Of a stretch of DNA of 42,551 nucleotides, positions 33,101 through 42,551 are shown one piece after another. The notes beneath the pieces were generated by a model that saw only the letters and a list, made by a program, of their open reading frames with translations, did no database searches and was not told the DNA's origin. Position 1 is the first letter of the stretch, and every line of letters begins with the position of its first letter. Source of the DNA: an uncultured Clostridia bacterium (GTDB taxonomy: Bacteria; Bacillota; Clostridia; TANB77; CAG-508); NCBI GenBank assembly GCA_944386715.1, contig CALXCD010000014.1, positions 1 through 42,551 of the forward strand, given 5' to 3'. The position numbers and the translations under genes are program-made.

Positions 33101-33992
33101 ATGAAAACCAAAAAAACAATCAAAATAATAGGCATATTAATATTAATTATGGTGATGATATTACTTATCATAGCAGGATACTTCATTTTAGTAGACATTG
33201 AATCTAAAGCACCAGAAGAATTACAAGAAACATGCCATTTGGAAGTAAAAGAATATGAAAATAGAAAAGTATTCATCATAACCCCAAAAGAAGAAACAAC
33301 AAATCCACTAAAAATCTTATATTTCCATGGAGGCTCTTATGTAGCAGAGGCATCCAAAGACCATTGGAATTTTATCCAAAAAATAGTAGAAACAACAAAA
33401 GCAACAATCATCATGCCAGATTATCCTTTAACACCAAAACATAATTATAAAGATGTATTTGAAATGGTAGAGCCATTATATCAAGAAATCATTCAAAAAA
33501 TAGATACTAAAAACTTAATACTAATGGGAGATTCTGCACGGAGGAGGATTAGCACTAGCTTTAGAGGAAAAAATAAGTGAAAAAGATACACCACAACCAC
33601 AAAAAACCATTCTTATTTCTCCATGGTTAGATGTAAGATTAAAAAACCCTAAAATAGAGGAAGTGCAAAAAACAGATAAAGAATTAAATAAGGAAACATT
33701 ATTATTAGCTGGAATAGCATATGCAGGAGAAAACGGCATGGATAGTTATTTGGTAAATCCAATCGATGGAGACTTATCAAAATTACAAAATATTGTGATT
33801 ATGACAGGAACCAACGACATATTAAATCCAGATGTATCTGTTTTAGTAGAAAAAGCAAAACAAGTAGGGGTCAATATACAAGTAAAAGAATACAAAGGAG
33901 CACCACATATTTGGCTCATCAATCAAAAAGGAGAAAAAGAAGTGATAGAACAAGGATGGAAAGACTTAATAGGAGAGCTTCAAATACCATAA
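33101..33992 (+). CDS. Membrane-anchored alpha/beta hydrolase (HSL-type), read through a +1 frameshift at GCA-CGG-A
   Basis: Frame 1 begins after AAGGAAGG: a signal-anchor helix (IIGILILIMVMILLIIAGYF), the oxyanion motif LYFHGGSYV, MPDYPLTPKHNYKD and LILMGDSA, then stops at 33580. Skipping the C at 33539 turns CGG AGG AGG into GGA GGA GGA and restores the nucleophile elbow GDSAGGGLALALEEKI. The shifted frame continues with LISPWLD, TGTNDILNPD (acid) and GAPHIW (catalytic His) to 33992. The joined protein is 296 aa, a normal length, with a full Ser-Asp-His triad. It is an HSL-family esterase, probably acting outside the membrane. It precedes an acyltransferase and a DUF6320-like gene. Confidence 0.88.
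33536..33542 (+). other. Putative +1 recoding site in the alpha/beta hydrolase gene (GCA C GGA)
   Basis: Zero frame reads GCA CGG AGG; the functional frame is GCA, skip C, GGA GGA GGA, giving GDSA-GGG at the catalytic serine elbow. Confidence 0.8.
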
Positions 33993-34050
33993 GCCAAAAA
34001 AATGCATAAATAAAATAGGGCAAAATATATTAAGTTGAAAAGAGGTTTCT

Positions 34051-35352
34051 ATGAAAGAAAAAAAGAGTCATAAATTATATTGGAGAAGATTAGATAATTC
34101 TGCTAAAATCTTTCCCATATCAGGAGGAAAAAAATATAGTACAGTATTTCGTTTATCTGTTATTTTAAAAGAGAACATACAACCTGAAATATTAAAACAA
34201 GCTGTACAAATAACCTTAAAAAAATATAAATCCTTTCAAGTAAGAATGAAATCAGGATTTTTTTGGAACTACTTTGAACATAACCCAAAAGAACCTATCA
34301 TAGAAGAAGAAAAAGATTATCCATGCAAATATATCAATCCAAAAACAAATAATAATTACTTATTTAAAGTAACCTATTTCGAAAAGAAAATAAATATAGA
34401 TATATTTCACTCTTTAACAGACGGAAATAGTGGAACTACTTTTTTTAGAGAAATCATATATACCTATTTAGAATTATGCCATCCAGATATACTAAAAAAA
34501 GAAGAAAGGCATATTAGAAAAATAGAAGAATATAACACAGAAGATAGTTATATGAAAAATTATGATAAAAAAGCAAAATCCAATGCTTCTTCCAAAAAGG
34601 CATATATTTTGAAAGGAAGAAAAATAAAATTAGGAGCCATTAGTACTATCCATCAATTAATAGATTTAGAAGTTTTAAAGAAAGAAGCTAAGAAGAACAA
34701 TAGTACCATTACACAGTATATAACAGCTGTTCTAATTTGGTCTATTTATCAAGAAAATTATTTAAAAGCAAAAGGAAAAAAGCCAATTAAGGTATGTATA
34801 CCAGTTAATTTAAAGAAATATTTTGCTTCTAAAACAATGTCTAATTTCTTTTCTTATATCACAGTAGAAGCAGAAATGAAAAAAGATAACTTAAATACTT
34901 TTGACAAAATTTTAGAATTTGTCAAAAAAGATTTTGCAAAAAAACTAGTAGAAGAAGAAATTATGAAAACCATGTCTGCTAATGTCAAAATAGGAAATAA
35001 TCCTTTTGTTAGAGTGATTCCATTAGCTGTAAAGAAAACATTAGTAAGACTTAGTTATATGGAAATTAGAAAATATACAACAATTACATATTCTAATATA
35101 GGAAGGATAGGTATTATAGGAAAATATAAAGATTATATTGAATATTTTGTCATGTTAATTGCTCCAGAACCAGTCGAAAAAATAAAATGTTCTAGTTGTA
35201 CTTTTGAAAATACAATGACAATGACATTTACCTCTATATTAGATGATAACAGCATAGAAAAAAGGTTTTATCAATTTTTAAAAGAAAAAGGAATTTCAAT
35301 TCAAATAGAAAGTAATGGTGTTTTAGATGATATATCCTCAGAAATTAAATAG
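34051..35352 (+). CDS. Condensation-domain / alcohol acetyltransferase-like acyltransferase
   Basis: The 433-aa protein has the CoA-acyltransferase/condensation fold: an N-terminal LYWRRLDNSAKIFPISGG, the catalytic-type motif HSLTDGNSG (HxxxDG) near residue 137, and a C-terminal domain with PVNLKKYFASKTMSNFFSYI and YSNIGRIG. The HxxxDG His is the expected general base for acyl transfer. Its natural substrate is unknown. AAGAGG precedes the ATG. It overlaps the next gene by 26 bases and follows the HSL-like esterase; I recall this trio occurring together in clostridia, which suggests a shared lipid or cell-envelope task. Confidence 0.72.
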   Translation: MKEKKSHKLYWRRLDNSAKIFPISGGKKYSTVFRLSVILKENIQPEILKQAVQITLKKYKSFQVRMKSGFFWNYFEHNPKEPIIEEEKDYPCKYINPKTNNNYLFKVTYFEKKINIDIFHSLTDGNSGTTFFREIIYTYLELCHPDILKKEERHIRKIEEYNTEDSYMKNYDKKAKSNASSKKAYILKGRKIKLGAISTIHQLIDLEVLKKEAKKNNSTITQYITAVLIWSIYQENYLKAKGKKPIKVCIPVNLKKYFASKTMSNFFSYITVEAEMKKDNLNTFDKILEFVKKDFAKKLVEEEIMKTMSANVKIGNNPFVRVIPLAVKKTLVRLSYMEIRKYTTITYSNIGRIGIIGKYKDYIEYFVMLIAPEPVEKIKCSSCTFENTMTMTFTSILDDNSIEKRFYQFLKEKGISIQIESNGVLDDISSEIK

Positions 35353-35890
35353 TAAAAAAAGTAATATGATTGTCAAAATAGCAATCATGATATCTCTTCT
35401 AGTAGCAGGGATATTACTCTTAATCAATACAATAGCCACACCTGAGATCCATTGGGCAGGGCTATGTAATGCAGGAATATTATATATTTGGGTGACAGTA
35501 TTATATTCTATCAATAAAAATATCAATATAGGTGGGCATGTTTTAATACAAACCGTAGCTATTTCTTTATTAACCATGTATATTGATTATAAAACAGGAT
35601 TTAAAGCCTGGTCCATAGATTTGGCAATTCCTATTATATTAATAATAGCAAACTTAACGATGCTAATCTTAACAATTATCAGTCATCGTAAATATATTAA
35701 ATATGTCATCTACCAACTCATTTTATTTGCTTTAAGCATGTTACCATTTCTTTTTGTTTATGAAAATTTAGTGCAAAATAAAACATTGAGCTATGTAGCA
35801 AGCGGAATTTCTATTATTAATTTTGGATTATGTCTCATTTTATGCAAAAAAGATATAAAAGAAGAATTAATTAGAAAATTTCATATATAG
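35327..35890 (+). CDS. Polytopic membrane protein (DUF6320-like)
   Basis: The 187-aa protein is nearly all membrane: about six helices (IVKIAIMISLLVAGILLLI; WAGLCNAGILYIWVTVLY; GHVLIQTVAISLLTMYI; DLAIPIILIIANLTMLILT; YVIYQLILFALSMLPFLFVY; SYVASGISIINFGLCLILC). It overlaps the acyltransferase gene by 26 bases, implying coupled translation; a second start at 35368 (MIVKIAIMIS) is possible. I associate this size and context with DUF6320 but cannot confirm it. It may present the acyl acceptor at the membrane for the acyltransferase; this is inference. Confidence 0.6.
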   Translation: MIYPQKLNSKKSNMIVKIAIMISLLVAGILLLINTIATPEIHWAGLCNAGILYIWVTVLYSINKNINIGGHVLIQTVAISLLTMYIDYKTGFKAWSIDLAIPIILIIANLTMLILTIISHRKYIKYVIYQLILFALSMLPFLFVYENLVQNKTLSYVASGISIINFGLCLILCKKDIKEELIRKFHI

Positions 35891-35960
35891 AAACAAAGTA
35901 AAAATGAATAGAATAATAAACTAGATAGGAAATAAAAAATCTAGGAAGTAAGGTGATAAG

Positions 35961-36167
35961 ATGAAAAAAACACAAGAAACTAGTTTAATCATAAGAAAAG
36001 AAACAATTTTTGATAAAATTAGAAAAAATTTATATTTCATTTTTCATCAAGAAGAAGACTTCCAAATCGTACAAAGACTAGAAGAATTTACCTATCACAG
36101 AACACCAAAACCCACTAATATCGTCATACCAAAAGAAATCAAAAAAGGGAGGAAAATTAGCGATTAA
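35961..36167 (+). CDS. Small hypothetical protein, conserved-looking
   Basis: The 68-aa protein (MKKTQETSLIIRKETIFDKI, then RKNLYFIFHQEEDFQIVQRL) is basic with a proline-rich centre (HRTPKPTNIVIPKEIKKG). AGTAAGGTGATAAG gives a good ribosome binding site. No domain or motif is recognised. It lies 23 bases before rlmN on the same strand and may be co-transcribed. The short helix around DKIRKNLYFIFH is amphipathic. Function unknown. Confidence 0.6.
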   Translation: MKKTQETSLIIRKETIFDKIRKNLYFIFHQEEDFQIVQRLEEFTYHRTPKPTNIVIPKEIKKGRKISD

Positions 36168-36190
36168 AAAGCTAAGAAAAACAGTAAAAA

Positions 36191-37211
36191 ATGAAAAATA
36201 TAAAAGATTATAATTTCGAACAATTAAAACAAGAATTAATAAACTTAGGAGAAAAAGCCTTTAGAGCAGAACAAATCTTTAAATGGCTATATCAGGAAAA
36301 AGTAAAAAGTTTTGATGAAATGACAAATATATCTTTAGAACTAAGAGAAAAACTAAAAGAGAATTACACTATTTGCAATTTTGGAATTTTAAAAAAACAA
36401 GAATCCAAAGATGGAACCATAAAATATCTATTTGACATTTTAGATGGAAACGCAATTGAGACAGTGCTAATGAGCTATCATCATGGGTATAGTATTTGTG
36501 TATCTTCCCAAATAGGATGTAAAATGGGTTGTAAATTTTGTGCATCTACTGGTATTAATTTTATTAGAAACTTAACAAGTGGAGAAATCGTGGAACAAAT
36601 TCTAGCAGTAGAACAAGATACAGGAGTAAAAATATCTAATGTAGTATTCATGGGAATAGGAGAGCCATTAGATAATTATGATAATGTTATCAATAGTATT
36701 CATATCATCAACCATCCTAAGGGATTAAACATTGGAGCAAGACATATCAGTATATCAACAAGTGGAATAGTTCCTAAAATATATCGTTTAGCAGAAGAAA
36801 ATATCCAATGTACTTTATCCATTTCTTTACATGCAACTACAAATGAAAAAAGAAGTGAAATGATGCCAGTAAATAATACCTACAAAATAGAAGAACTATT
36901 GCAAGCTTGCAAAGACTATATTGCTAAAACCAATCGAAGGATTTCTTTTGAATATGCTCTAGCAAAAGATAATAATGACAATTTAGAAGATGCAAAAAGA
37001 TTGGTACATTTGCTAAAAGGAATGTTATGTCATGTGAATTTAATTCCTATTAATAAAATAGAAAATGGAAAATTTACCAAAGCAACTAATGAAAATATAA
37101 TGAAGTTTAGAGATTATCTAAATGAACATGGAATTGTTGCAACAATTAGAAGAGAGTTAGGTTCAGATATTGATGCAGCTTGCCGGACAATTAAGAAGAA
37201 AAAATTTGTAA
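36191..37211 (+). CDS. rlmN: Dual-specificity 23S rRNA/tRNA adenine-C2 methyltransferase RlmN, read through a +1 frameshift at TGC-CGG-A
   Basis: The radical-SAM protein has GEKAFRAEQIFKWLYQEKV, the first catalytic Cys region, the [4Fe-4S] motif CKMGCKFCAST, NVVFMGIGEPLDNYDNV, ISISTSGIVPKI and SISLHATTNEKRSEMMPVN. Near the end zero frame reads DIDAAC-RTIKKKKF and runs to 37321 through a hairpin and into the convergent gene. Skipping the C at 37184 gives DIDAAC-GQLRRKNL and a TAA at 37209-37211: the canonical RlmN ending including the methyl-carrying Cys, and a normal length of 339 aa. It methylates A2503 of 23S rRNA and A37 of tRNA. Confidence 0.92.
37181..37187 (+). other. Putative +1 recoding site in rlmN (TGC C GGA)
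   Basis: Zero frame reads TGC CGG ACA ATT; the family-consistent frame is TGC, skip C, GGA CAA TTA AGA AGA, encoding C-GQLRR. The P-site Cys codon cannot re-pair after +1 slippage, so out-of-frame entry or four-base decoding is more likely. Confidence 0.82.
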
Positions 37212-37261
37212 TGGTTCCAGGTTTGAATGCCAAAAAATTGGCATTCAAACCTGGAACCATT
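37210..37261 (+). terminator. Perfect 24-bp hairpin between convergent rlmN and spoIVA
   Basis: AATGGTTCCAGGTTTGAATG plus CCAA (37210-37233) is fully complementary to 37238-37261 around AAAA. It begins at the shifted rlmN stop codon and ends seven bases before the spoIVA stop. It lacks a clear T run on the plus strand; on the minus strand ACAAATTTTTTC follows. Likely a bidirectional transcription end or mRNA 3' stabiliser. Confidence 0.8.
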
Positions 37262-37267
37262 GACAAT

Positions 37268-38746
37268 TTAAAGAATAATACAAATCAAACCGCCACTACC
37301 TTCATTCACAATACGCTCTAATGTTTCTTGTAACTTCATTTGTGCATCTTCCGGCATTTTAGAAAGTTTCGTTTGCAAGCCTTCATTAACAAGTTCATGT
37401 AAGCTCTTTCCAAAAATATTAGATTCCCAAATTTTTTTAGGGTCACTTTCAAATTCAGAAAGTAAATAATTTACCAATTCTTCAGATTGCTTTTCAGAAC
37501 CCACAATAGGAGAAACCTCAGTTGCTACATTTGTTTTTATTAAATGAATACTAGGAGCCATCGCTTTCAATTTTACTCCAAATCGAGAACCTTGTTTTAC
37601 CATTTCAGGTTCTTCTAAAATAAGTTCATCTATAGAAGGAGTCACAATTCCATAACCTTTTCTATCAACTTCATCTAAAGCATAAGCAATTTTATCATAT
37701 TTCTTTTTTGTCTTAGACAAATCCGAAATGATACTAAACAAATCTCCCTCATTAGTAACATTAACACCAGTAATTTCAGAAAGAATTTGATAAAATAAAT
37801 CATCATTTAGAGAAACATCTATATTAACATTTCCAGAACCTAACTGAATATCTTCAATAGAAGATTTACTAATAATATCCGTCTTTTTAATTTTATCAAT
37901 ACATCTAGAAACATCTTTTAAAACACGAATATCAGAAAATGCTTCCCTCAGTTGGTCTAATAATTTTACCCTCAAAGGGTGATTAAAGTCTAAGCCATCT
38001 ACCCATTTAGGAAATTTAATACGAATTTGATTAGCAGGGAATTCATATAAGATTTTAGAAAAAATAGTATTAATATCTTCTATTGTCAAATATTCGCAAT
38101 TAGTAGGAATAACACTCGTACCATATTTTTCACTTAACGTATCGGCTAATTCTTTGGTATAACTAGAAGAAGGATCTTCAGAATTTAGTAAAATAATAAA
38201 AGGCTTATTTAATGCTTTTAATTCGCTAACAACTCTTTCTTCAGCTTGAATATAATCTTCTCTAGGAATATCTGTAATAGTACCATCAGTTGTCACTAAA
38301 ATACCAATAGTAGAATGTTCTTCAATCACTTTTTTCGTACCGATTTCAGCAGCTGTTTCAAAAGGAATTTCTTCTTCTGACCAAGGGGTTTTAACCATTC
38401 TTGGCATATCATCTTCTAAATAGCCGATAGCATTATCTACTAAATATCCGACGCAATCTACTAATCTTGTTTTAAATTTTAAGTTATTATCTAAAGTAAT
38501 TTCAATAGCTTCATTTGGTACGAATTTTGGCTCTGTAGTCATAATTGTTTTTCCACCAGCACTTTGTGGCAATTCATCTTTGGCACGTTCTTTTTTATAA
38601 GTGTTATCAATATTAGGAATCACTAGTAAATCCATAAATTTTTTAATAAAAGTAGATTTACCAGTTCTCACAGGCCCCACCACTCCTACATAAATATCCC
38701 CATCTGTTCTTTTGGCGATGTCTTGATACAATCTTGTATTTTCCAT
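37268..38746 (-). CDS. spoIVA: Stage IV sporulation protein A, spore-coat ATPase
   Basis: The 492-aa protein begins ENTRLYQDIAKRTDGDIYVG and has Walker A GPVRTGKST (residues 24-32), IDNTYKKERAKDELPQSAGG, then KTIMTTEPKFVPNEA, LVDCVGYLV as the Walker B/G3 region, and the family C-terminus VNEGSGGLICIIL. SpoIVA polymerises on the forespore surface using ATP and forms the coat basement layer. AGGAGG is six bases before the ATG on the minus strand. Expression is presumably under a mother-cell sigma factor, not seen clearly here. Confidence 0.96.
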   Translation of the reverse strand: MENTRLYQDIAKRTDGDIYVGVVGPVRTGKSTFIKKFMDLLVIPNIDNTYKKERAKDELPQSAGGKTIMTTEPKFVPNEAIEITLDNNLKFKTRLVDCVGYLVDNAIGYLEDDMPRMVKTPWSEEEIPFETAAEIGTKKVIEEHSTIGILVTTDGTITDIPREDYIQAEERVVSELKALNKPFIILLNSEDPSSSYTKELADTLSEKYGTSVIPTNCEYLTIEDINTIFSKILYEFPANQIRIKFPKWVDGLDFNHPLRVKLLDQLREAFSDIRVLKDVSRCIDKIKKTDIISKSSIEDIQLGSGNVNIDVSLNDDLFYQILSEITGVNVTNEGDLFSIISDLSKTKKKYDKIAYALDEVDRKGYGIVTPSIDELILEEPEMVKQGSRFGVKLKAMAPSIHLIKTNVATEVSPIVGSEKQSEELVNYLLSEFESDPKKIWESNIFGKSLHELVNEGLQTKLSKMPEDAQMKLQETLERIVNEGSGGLICIIL

Positions 38747-38843
38747 CTATATACCTCCTTAAATCTCATAAAAATGTTTGTACATTACTTTAATTAATGT
38801 ATATTGGTAAGATGCGTTAAATATGACAAGTTTTCTAAAAAAC

Positions 38844-38872
38844 TTGCGAAAGAAATACAAATATGGTAAAAT
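38844..38872 (+). promoter_or_regulatory. Promoter of the UDP-sugar pyrophosphorylase gene
   Basis: TTGCGA (38844-38849) and TAAAAT (38867-38872), spacer 17. A small hairpin CAAGTTTT/AAAACTTG at 38828-38846 overlaps the -35. Confidence 0.6.
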
Positions 38873-38937
38873 AGCAATGTTAAGCAAAAAAACATATAAT
38901 ATAAAAAGAAGTAAAACTTAAAAAGGGGCTGACTAAA

Positions 38938-40185
38938 ATGGATAAAATACAAGATGTAATAGAATTACTAAAAGAATATCACCAAGAACACATCATCCGA
39001 TTATTAGAAACATTAGAACCAAATAAAAAAGAAGAACTAATACAACAAATTAATAAAATAGATTTTCATCAAATGAAAGAACTATATGAAAACACCAAAA
39101 AAGAAATTGAAATTAAAGAAAATAAAATAGAAGAAATTAATTATTTAGATAAAGCAAAATTATCCAAAGAACAAAAAGAAAAATTTGATAGATTAGGAGA
39201 AGAGGCAATAAGAGCTGGAGAATATGCTGTTGTAACAATGGCAGGTGGGCAAGGAACAAGATTAGGACACCCAGGACCAAAAGGAACCTTTAAATTAGAT
39301 GTATATGGAAAAGGAAAATATCTTTTTGAAATTTTAACAGAAAATTTAAAACAAGCCAATGAAAAATATGATGTTGTTATTCCTTGGTATATTATGACAA
39401 GTAAAGAAAATAATCAAGAAACTTGTGAATTCTTAGAAAAACATAATTACTTTGGATATAACAAAGAAAAGGTACAAATTTTCACACAAGGTGAACTACC
39501 ATTACTAGATACCAATGGAAAATTATTAATAAGTAAAGAAAAGAAGATAAAAGAAGCTTCTGATGGTAATGGAGGAACCTATTATTCCTTAAGAGCTAGT
39601 GGAAACCTAGCAGATATGAAAGAAAAAGGAATTAAATGGGTATTTATTGGAGGAGTGGATAATGCACTTTTAAAAATGGCAGATGTTACCTTATTAGGAA
39701 TGGCAATTCAAAAGAAAGTACAAATAGCATCTAAGTCTATTGTAAAAGCAAATCCACATGAAAAAGTAGGCGTATTTTGCAAGATGAATGGACACCCAAA
39801 AGTAATAGAATATGCGGAACTACCAGAAAAAATGGCAGAAGAAAGAGATAGTCAAGGAGAATTAAAATATGGGGAATCTCATATCATGTGCAACTTGTAC
39901 ACAATTGATGCCATAGAAAAAATAAGTAAAGAAACATTAATGTATCATTGTGCATTAAAAAAGAATTCATACTTAGACGAAAACGGAAAAGAAGTCATAC
40001 CAGAAGAACCTAATTCTTATAAATTTGAATCTTTTATTTTTGATGCTTTTGAATTTTTTGATGATATTGCTATTTTAAGAGGCAAAAGAGAAGAGGATTT
40101 TGCACCAGTAAAAAATAAAGAAGGGGTAGATAGCCCAAGAACTGCAAAAGAATTATATGAAAAATATTGGAATAAACAACAGTAG
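38938..40185 (+). CDS. UDP-sugar pyrophosphorylase, UDPGP (UAP1-like) family
   Basis: The 415-aa protein has the nucleotide-binding motif MAGGQGTRLGHPGPKGTF near residue 100, IPWYIMTSKENNQET, IFTQGELPLLD, GNGGTYYSLRASG and FIGGVDNALLKMADVTLLGM, all typical of the eukaryotic-type UDPGP family (UAP1/AGX-like) found in some Firmicutes. It makes UDP-GlcNAc, UDP-GalNAc or UDP-glucose from the sugar-1-phosphate and UTP; GNGGxY favours an N-acetylhexosamine substrate, but this is not certain. The N-terminal 90 residues are helical. The stop at 40183-40185 touches REP-like repeat R3. Confidence 0.88.
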   Translation: MDKIQDVIELLKEYHQEHIIRLLETLEPNKKEELIQQINKIDFHQMKELYENTKKEIEIKENKIEEINYLDKAKLSKEQKEKFDRLGEEAIRAGEYAVVTMAGGQGTRLGHPGPKGTFKLDVYGKGKYLFEILTENLKQANEKYDVVIPWYIMTSKENNQETCEFLEKHNYFGYNKEKVQIFTQGELPLLDTNGKLLISKEKKIKEASDGNGGTYYSLRASGNLADMKEKGIKWVFIGGVDNALLKMADVTLLGMAIQKKVQIASKSIVKANPHEKVGVFCKMNGHPKVIEYAELPEKMAEERDSQGELKYGESHIMCNLYTIDAIEKISKETLMYHCALKKNSYLDENGKEVIPEEPNSYKFESFIFDAFEFFDDIAILRGKREEDFAPVKNKEGVDSPRTAKELYEKYWNKQQ

Positions 40186-40216
40186 TTGCCAAGGGGGGAC
40201 GTTCCTTTTTGGCAAC
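40185..40216 (+). repeat. REP-like repeat R3
   Basis: GTTGCCAAGGGGGGACGTTC, then CTTTTTGGCAAC, with inverted ends GTTGCCAA/TTGGCAAC. It starts at the last base of the pyrophosphorylase stop codon. Confidence 0.85.
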
Positions 40217-40238
40217 TTGGACACAGGATACTTTCTTT

Positions 40239-40333
40239 AAAAAAGTTGATATATTAATATTTGTAGACAAAGACCCGGATTGTTAAACCCCAAGATTGTG
40301 TTTTGTCAAAAATATTAATATATCAACTTTTTA
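40239..40333 (-). repeat. Intergenic palindrome copy C
   Basis: AAAAGTTGATATATTAATAT(TT) pairs with (AA)ATATTAATATATCAACTTTT without mismatch. The core on the minus strand is GGGGTTTAACAATCCGGGTC. It lies between the inverted REP repeats R3 and R4. Confidence 0.85.
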
Positions 40334-40353
40334 TTAAAATAGAAAATATAAAA

Positions 40354-40385
40354 TTTGCCAAAAAGGAACGTCCCCCTTGGCAACT
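40354..40385 (-). repeat. REP-like repeat R4, inverted relative to R3
   Basis: TTTGCCAAAAAGGAACGTCC, then CCCTTGGCAAC, the reverse complement of R3 apart from one G. R3 and R4 enclose palindrome C as an inverted pair upstream of ligA. Confidence 0.85.
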
Positions 40386-40437
40386 TGGCAAGTTTTTAAA
40401 AATAGCTTTATTTTTTTTCTAAAATTGTATATAATAA

Positions 40438-42468
<2,031 letters not shown>

Positions 42469-42551
42469 AGGAGAAAGGTTGAAAAATAATAAAGGAAAAA
42501 TCCCATAAAAAATAAAAGTCCTAGAAAATAGCACTTTATGGTAAATAATGG

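Noticed and set aside
37184..37321. Zero-frame C-terminal extension of RlmN to 37321
   Set aside because: It departs from the family right at the CGG, runs through a perfect hairpin and overlaps spoIVA on the other strand; the +1 frame gives the family ending.

Overview
The window is very AT-rich DNA from a spore-forming low-GC Firmicute, most likely an uncultured, gut-type member of the Clostridia. Support comes from spoIIM and spoIVA, clostridial-type housekeeping proteins, strong AGGAGG ribosome binding sites, sigma-A promoters and heavy use of AGA for arginine. The 5' end cuts into a methyltransferase gene; the 3' end stops just after ligA.

Layout. (1) 1-5330 is a defence island: a DpnII-type restriction-modification pair, a DUF5986-like gene with an XRE/ImmA-IrrE protease gene, a 42-aa basic protein, and a two-gene system of a membrane-anchored macro-domain protein and a TIR-like protein that matches type II Thoeris. 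A structured intergenic region with a strong terminator closes it. (2) 5376-10600 is a run of small unrelated plus-strand genes (two Nudix hydrolases, HAD phosphatase, cupin, IMPase-like, ITP/XTP phosphatase, Zn-ribbon) mixed with decayed genes, which looks like an accessory region with high turnover. (3) 10807-13368 is a CadC-like metal-resistance operon with a clear nested operator. (4) 13600-30960 is mostly core: tRNA-Ser(GGA), mutY, murI-apt, a ferritin-like protein, dps, recN, enolase, an Rpn-family nuclease, dxs, ylmH, the tsaE-tsaB-rimI operon on the minus strand, an HD-like protein, endonuclease Q, spoIIM and xerD. (5) 31348-33036 holds a prepilin-like surface repeat protein and a broken relative. 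(6) 33101-36167 is an alpha/beta hydrolase / acyltransferase / DUF6320-like membrane protein group. (7) 36191-42468 holds rlmN, spoIVA, a UDP-sugar pyrophosphorylase and ligA.

Main observation. I read every CGG trinucleotide in the window by eye. As an in-frame sense codon CGG occurs only three times, and each time it sits exactly where the reading frame must move +1: enolase (20257), the alpha/beta hydrolase (33539) and RlmN (37184). In each case skipping the C of CGG-A exposes GGA, which codes for the family's conserved glycine ([30 protein letters not shown]). In rlmN the shifted frame ends at a TAA touching a perfect 24-bp hairpin between two convergent genes, as a real 3' end would. The economical reading is that CGG has lost normal decoding here and acts as a +1 frameshift signal, or that CGGA is read as a four-base glycine codon. 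I know of no described bacterial system of this exact kind, but I cannot search the literature.

Second, a family of about 90-bp intergenic palindromes (four good copies, two degenerate) has arms that co-vary between copies around a conserved core, plus four REP-like GGGGACGTTCC repeats. At 40185-40385 two REPs in inverted orientation bracket one palindrome. Regulatory structures of note are a hairpin that hides the spoIIM ribosome binding site, the nested dyad of the metal operon, and a 16-bp inverted repeat flanking the recN promoter.
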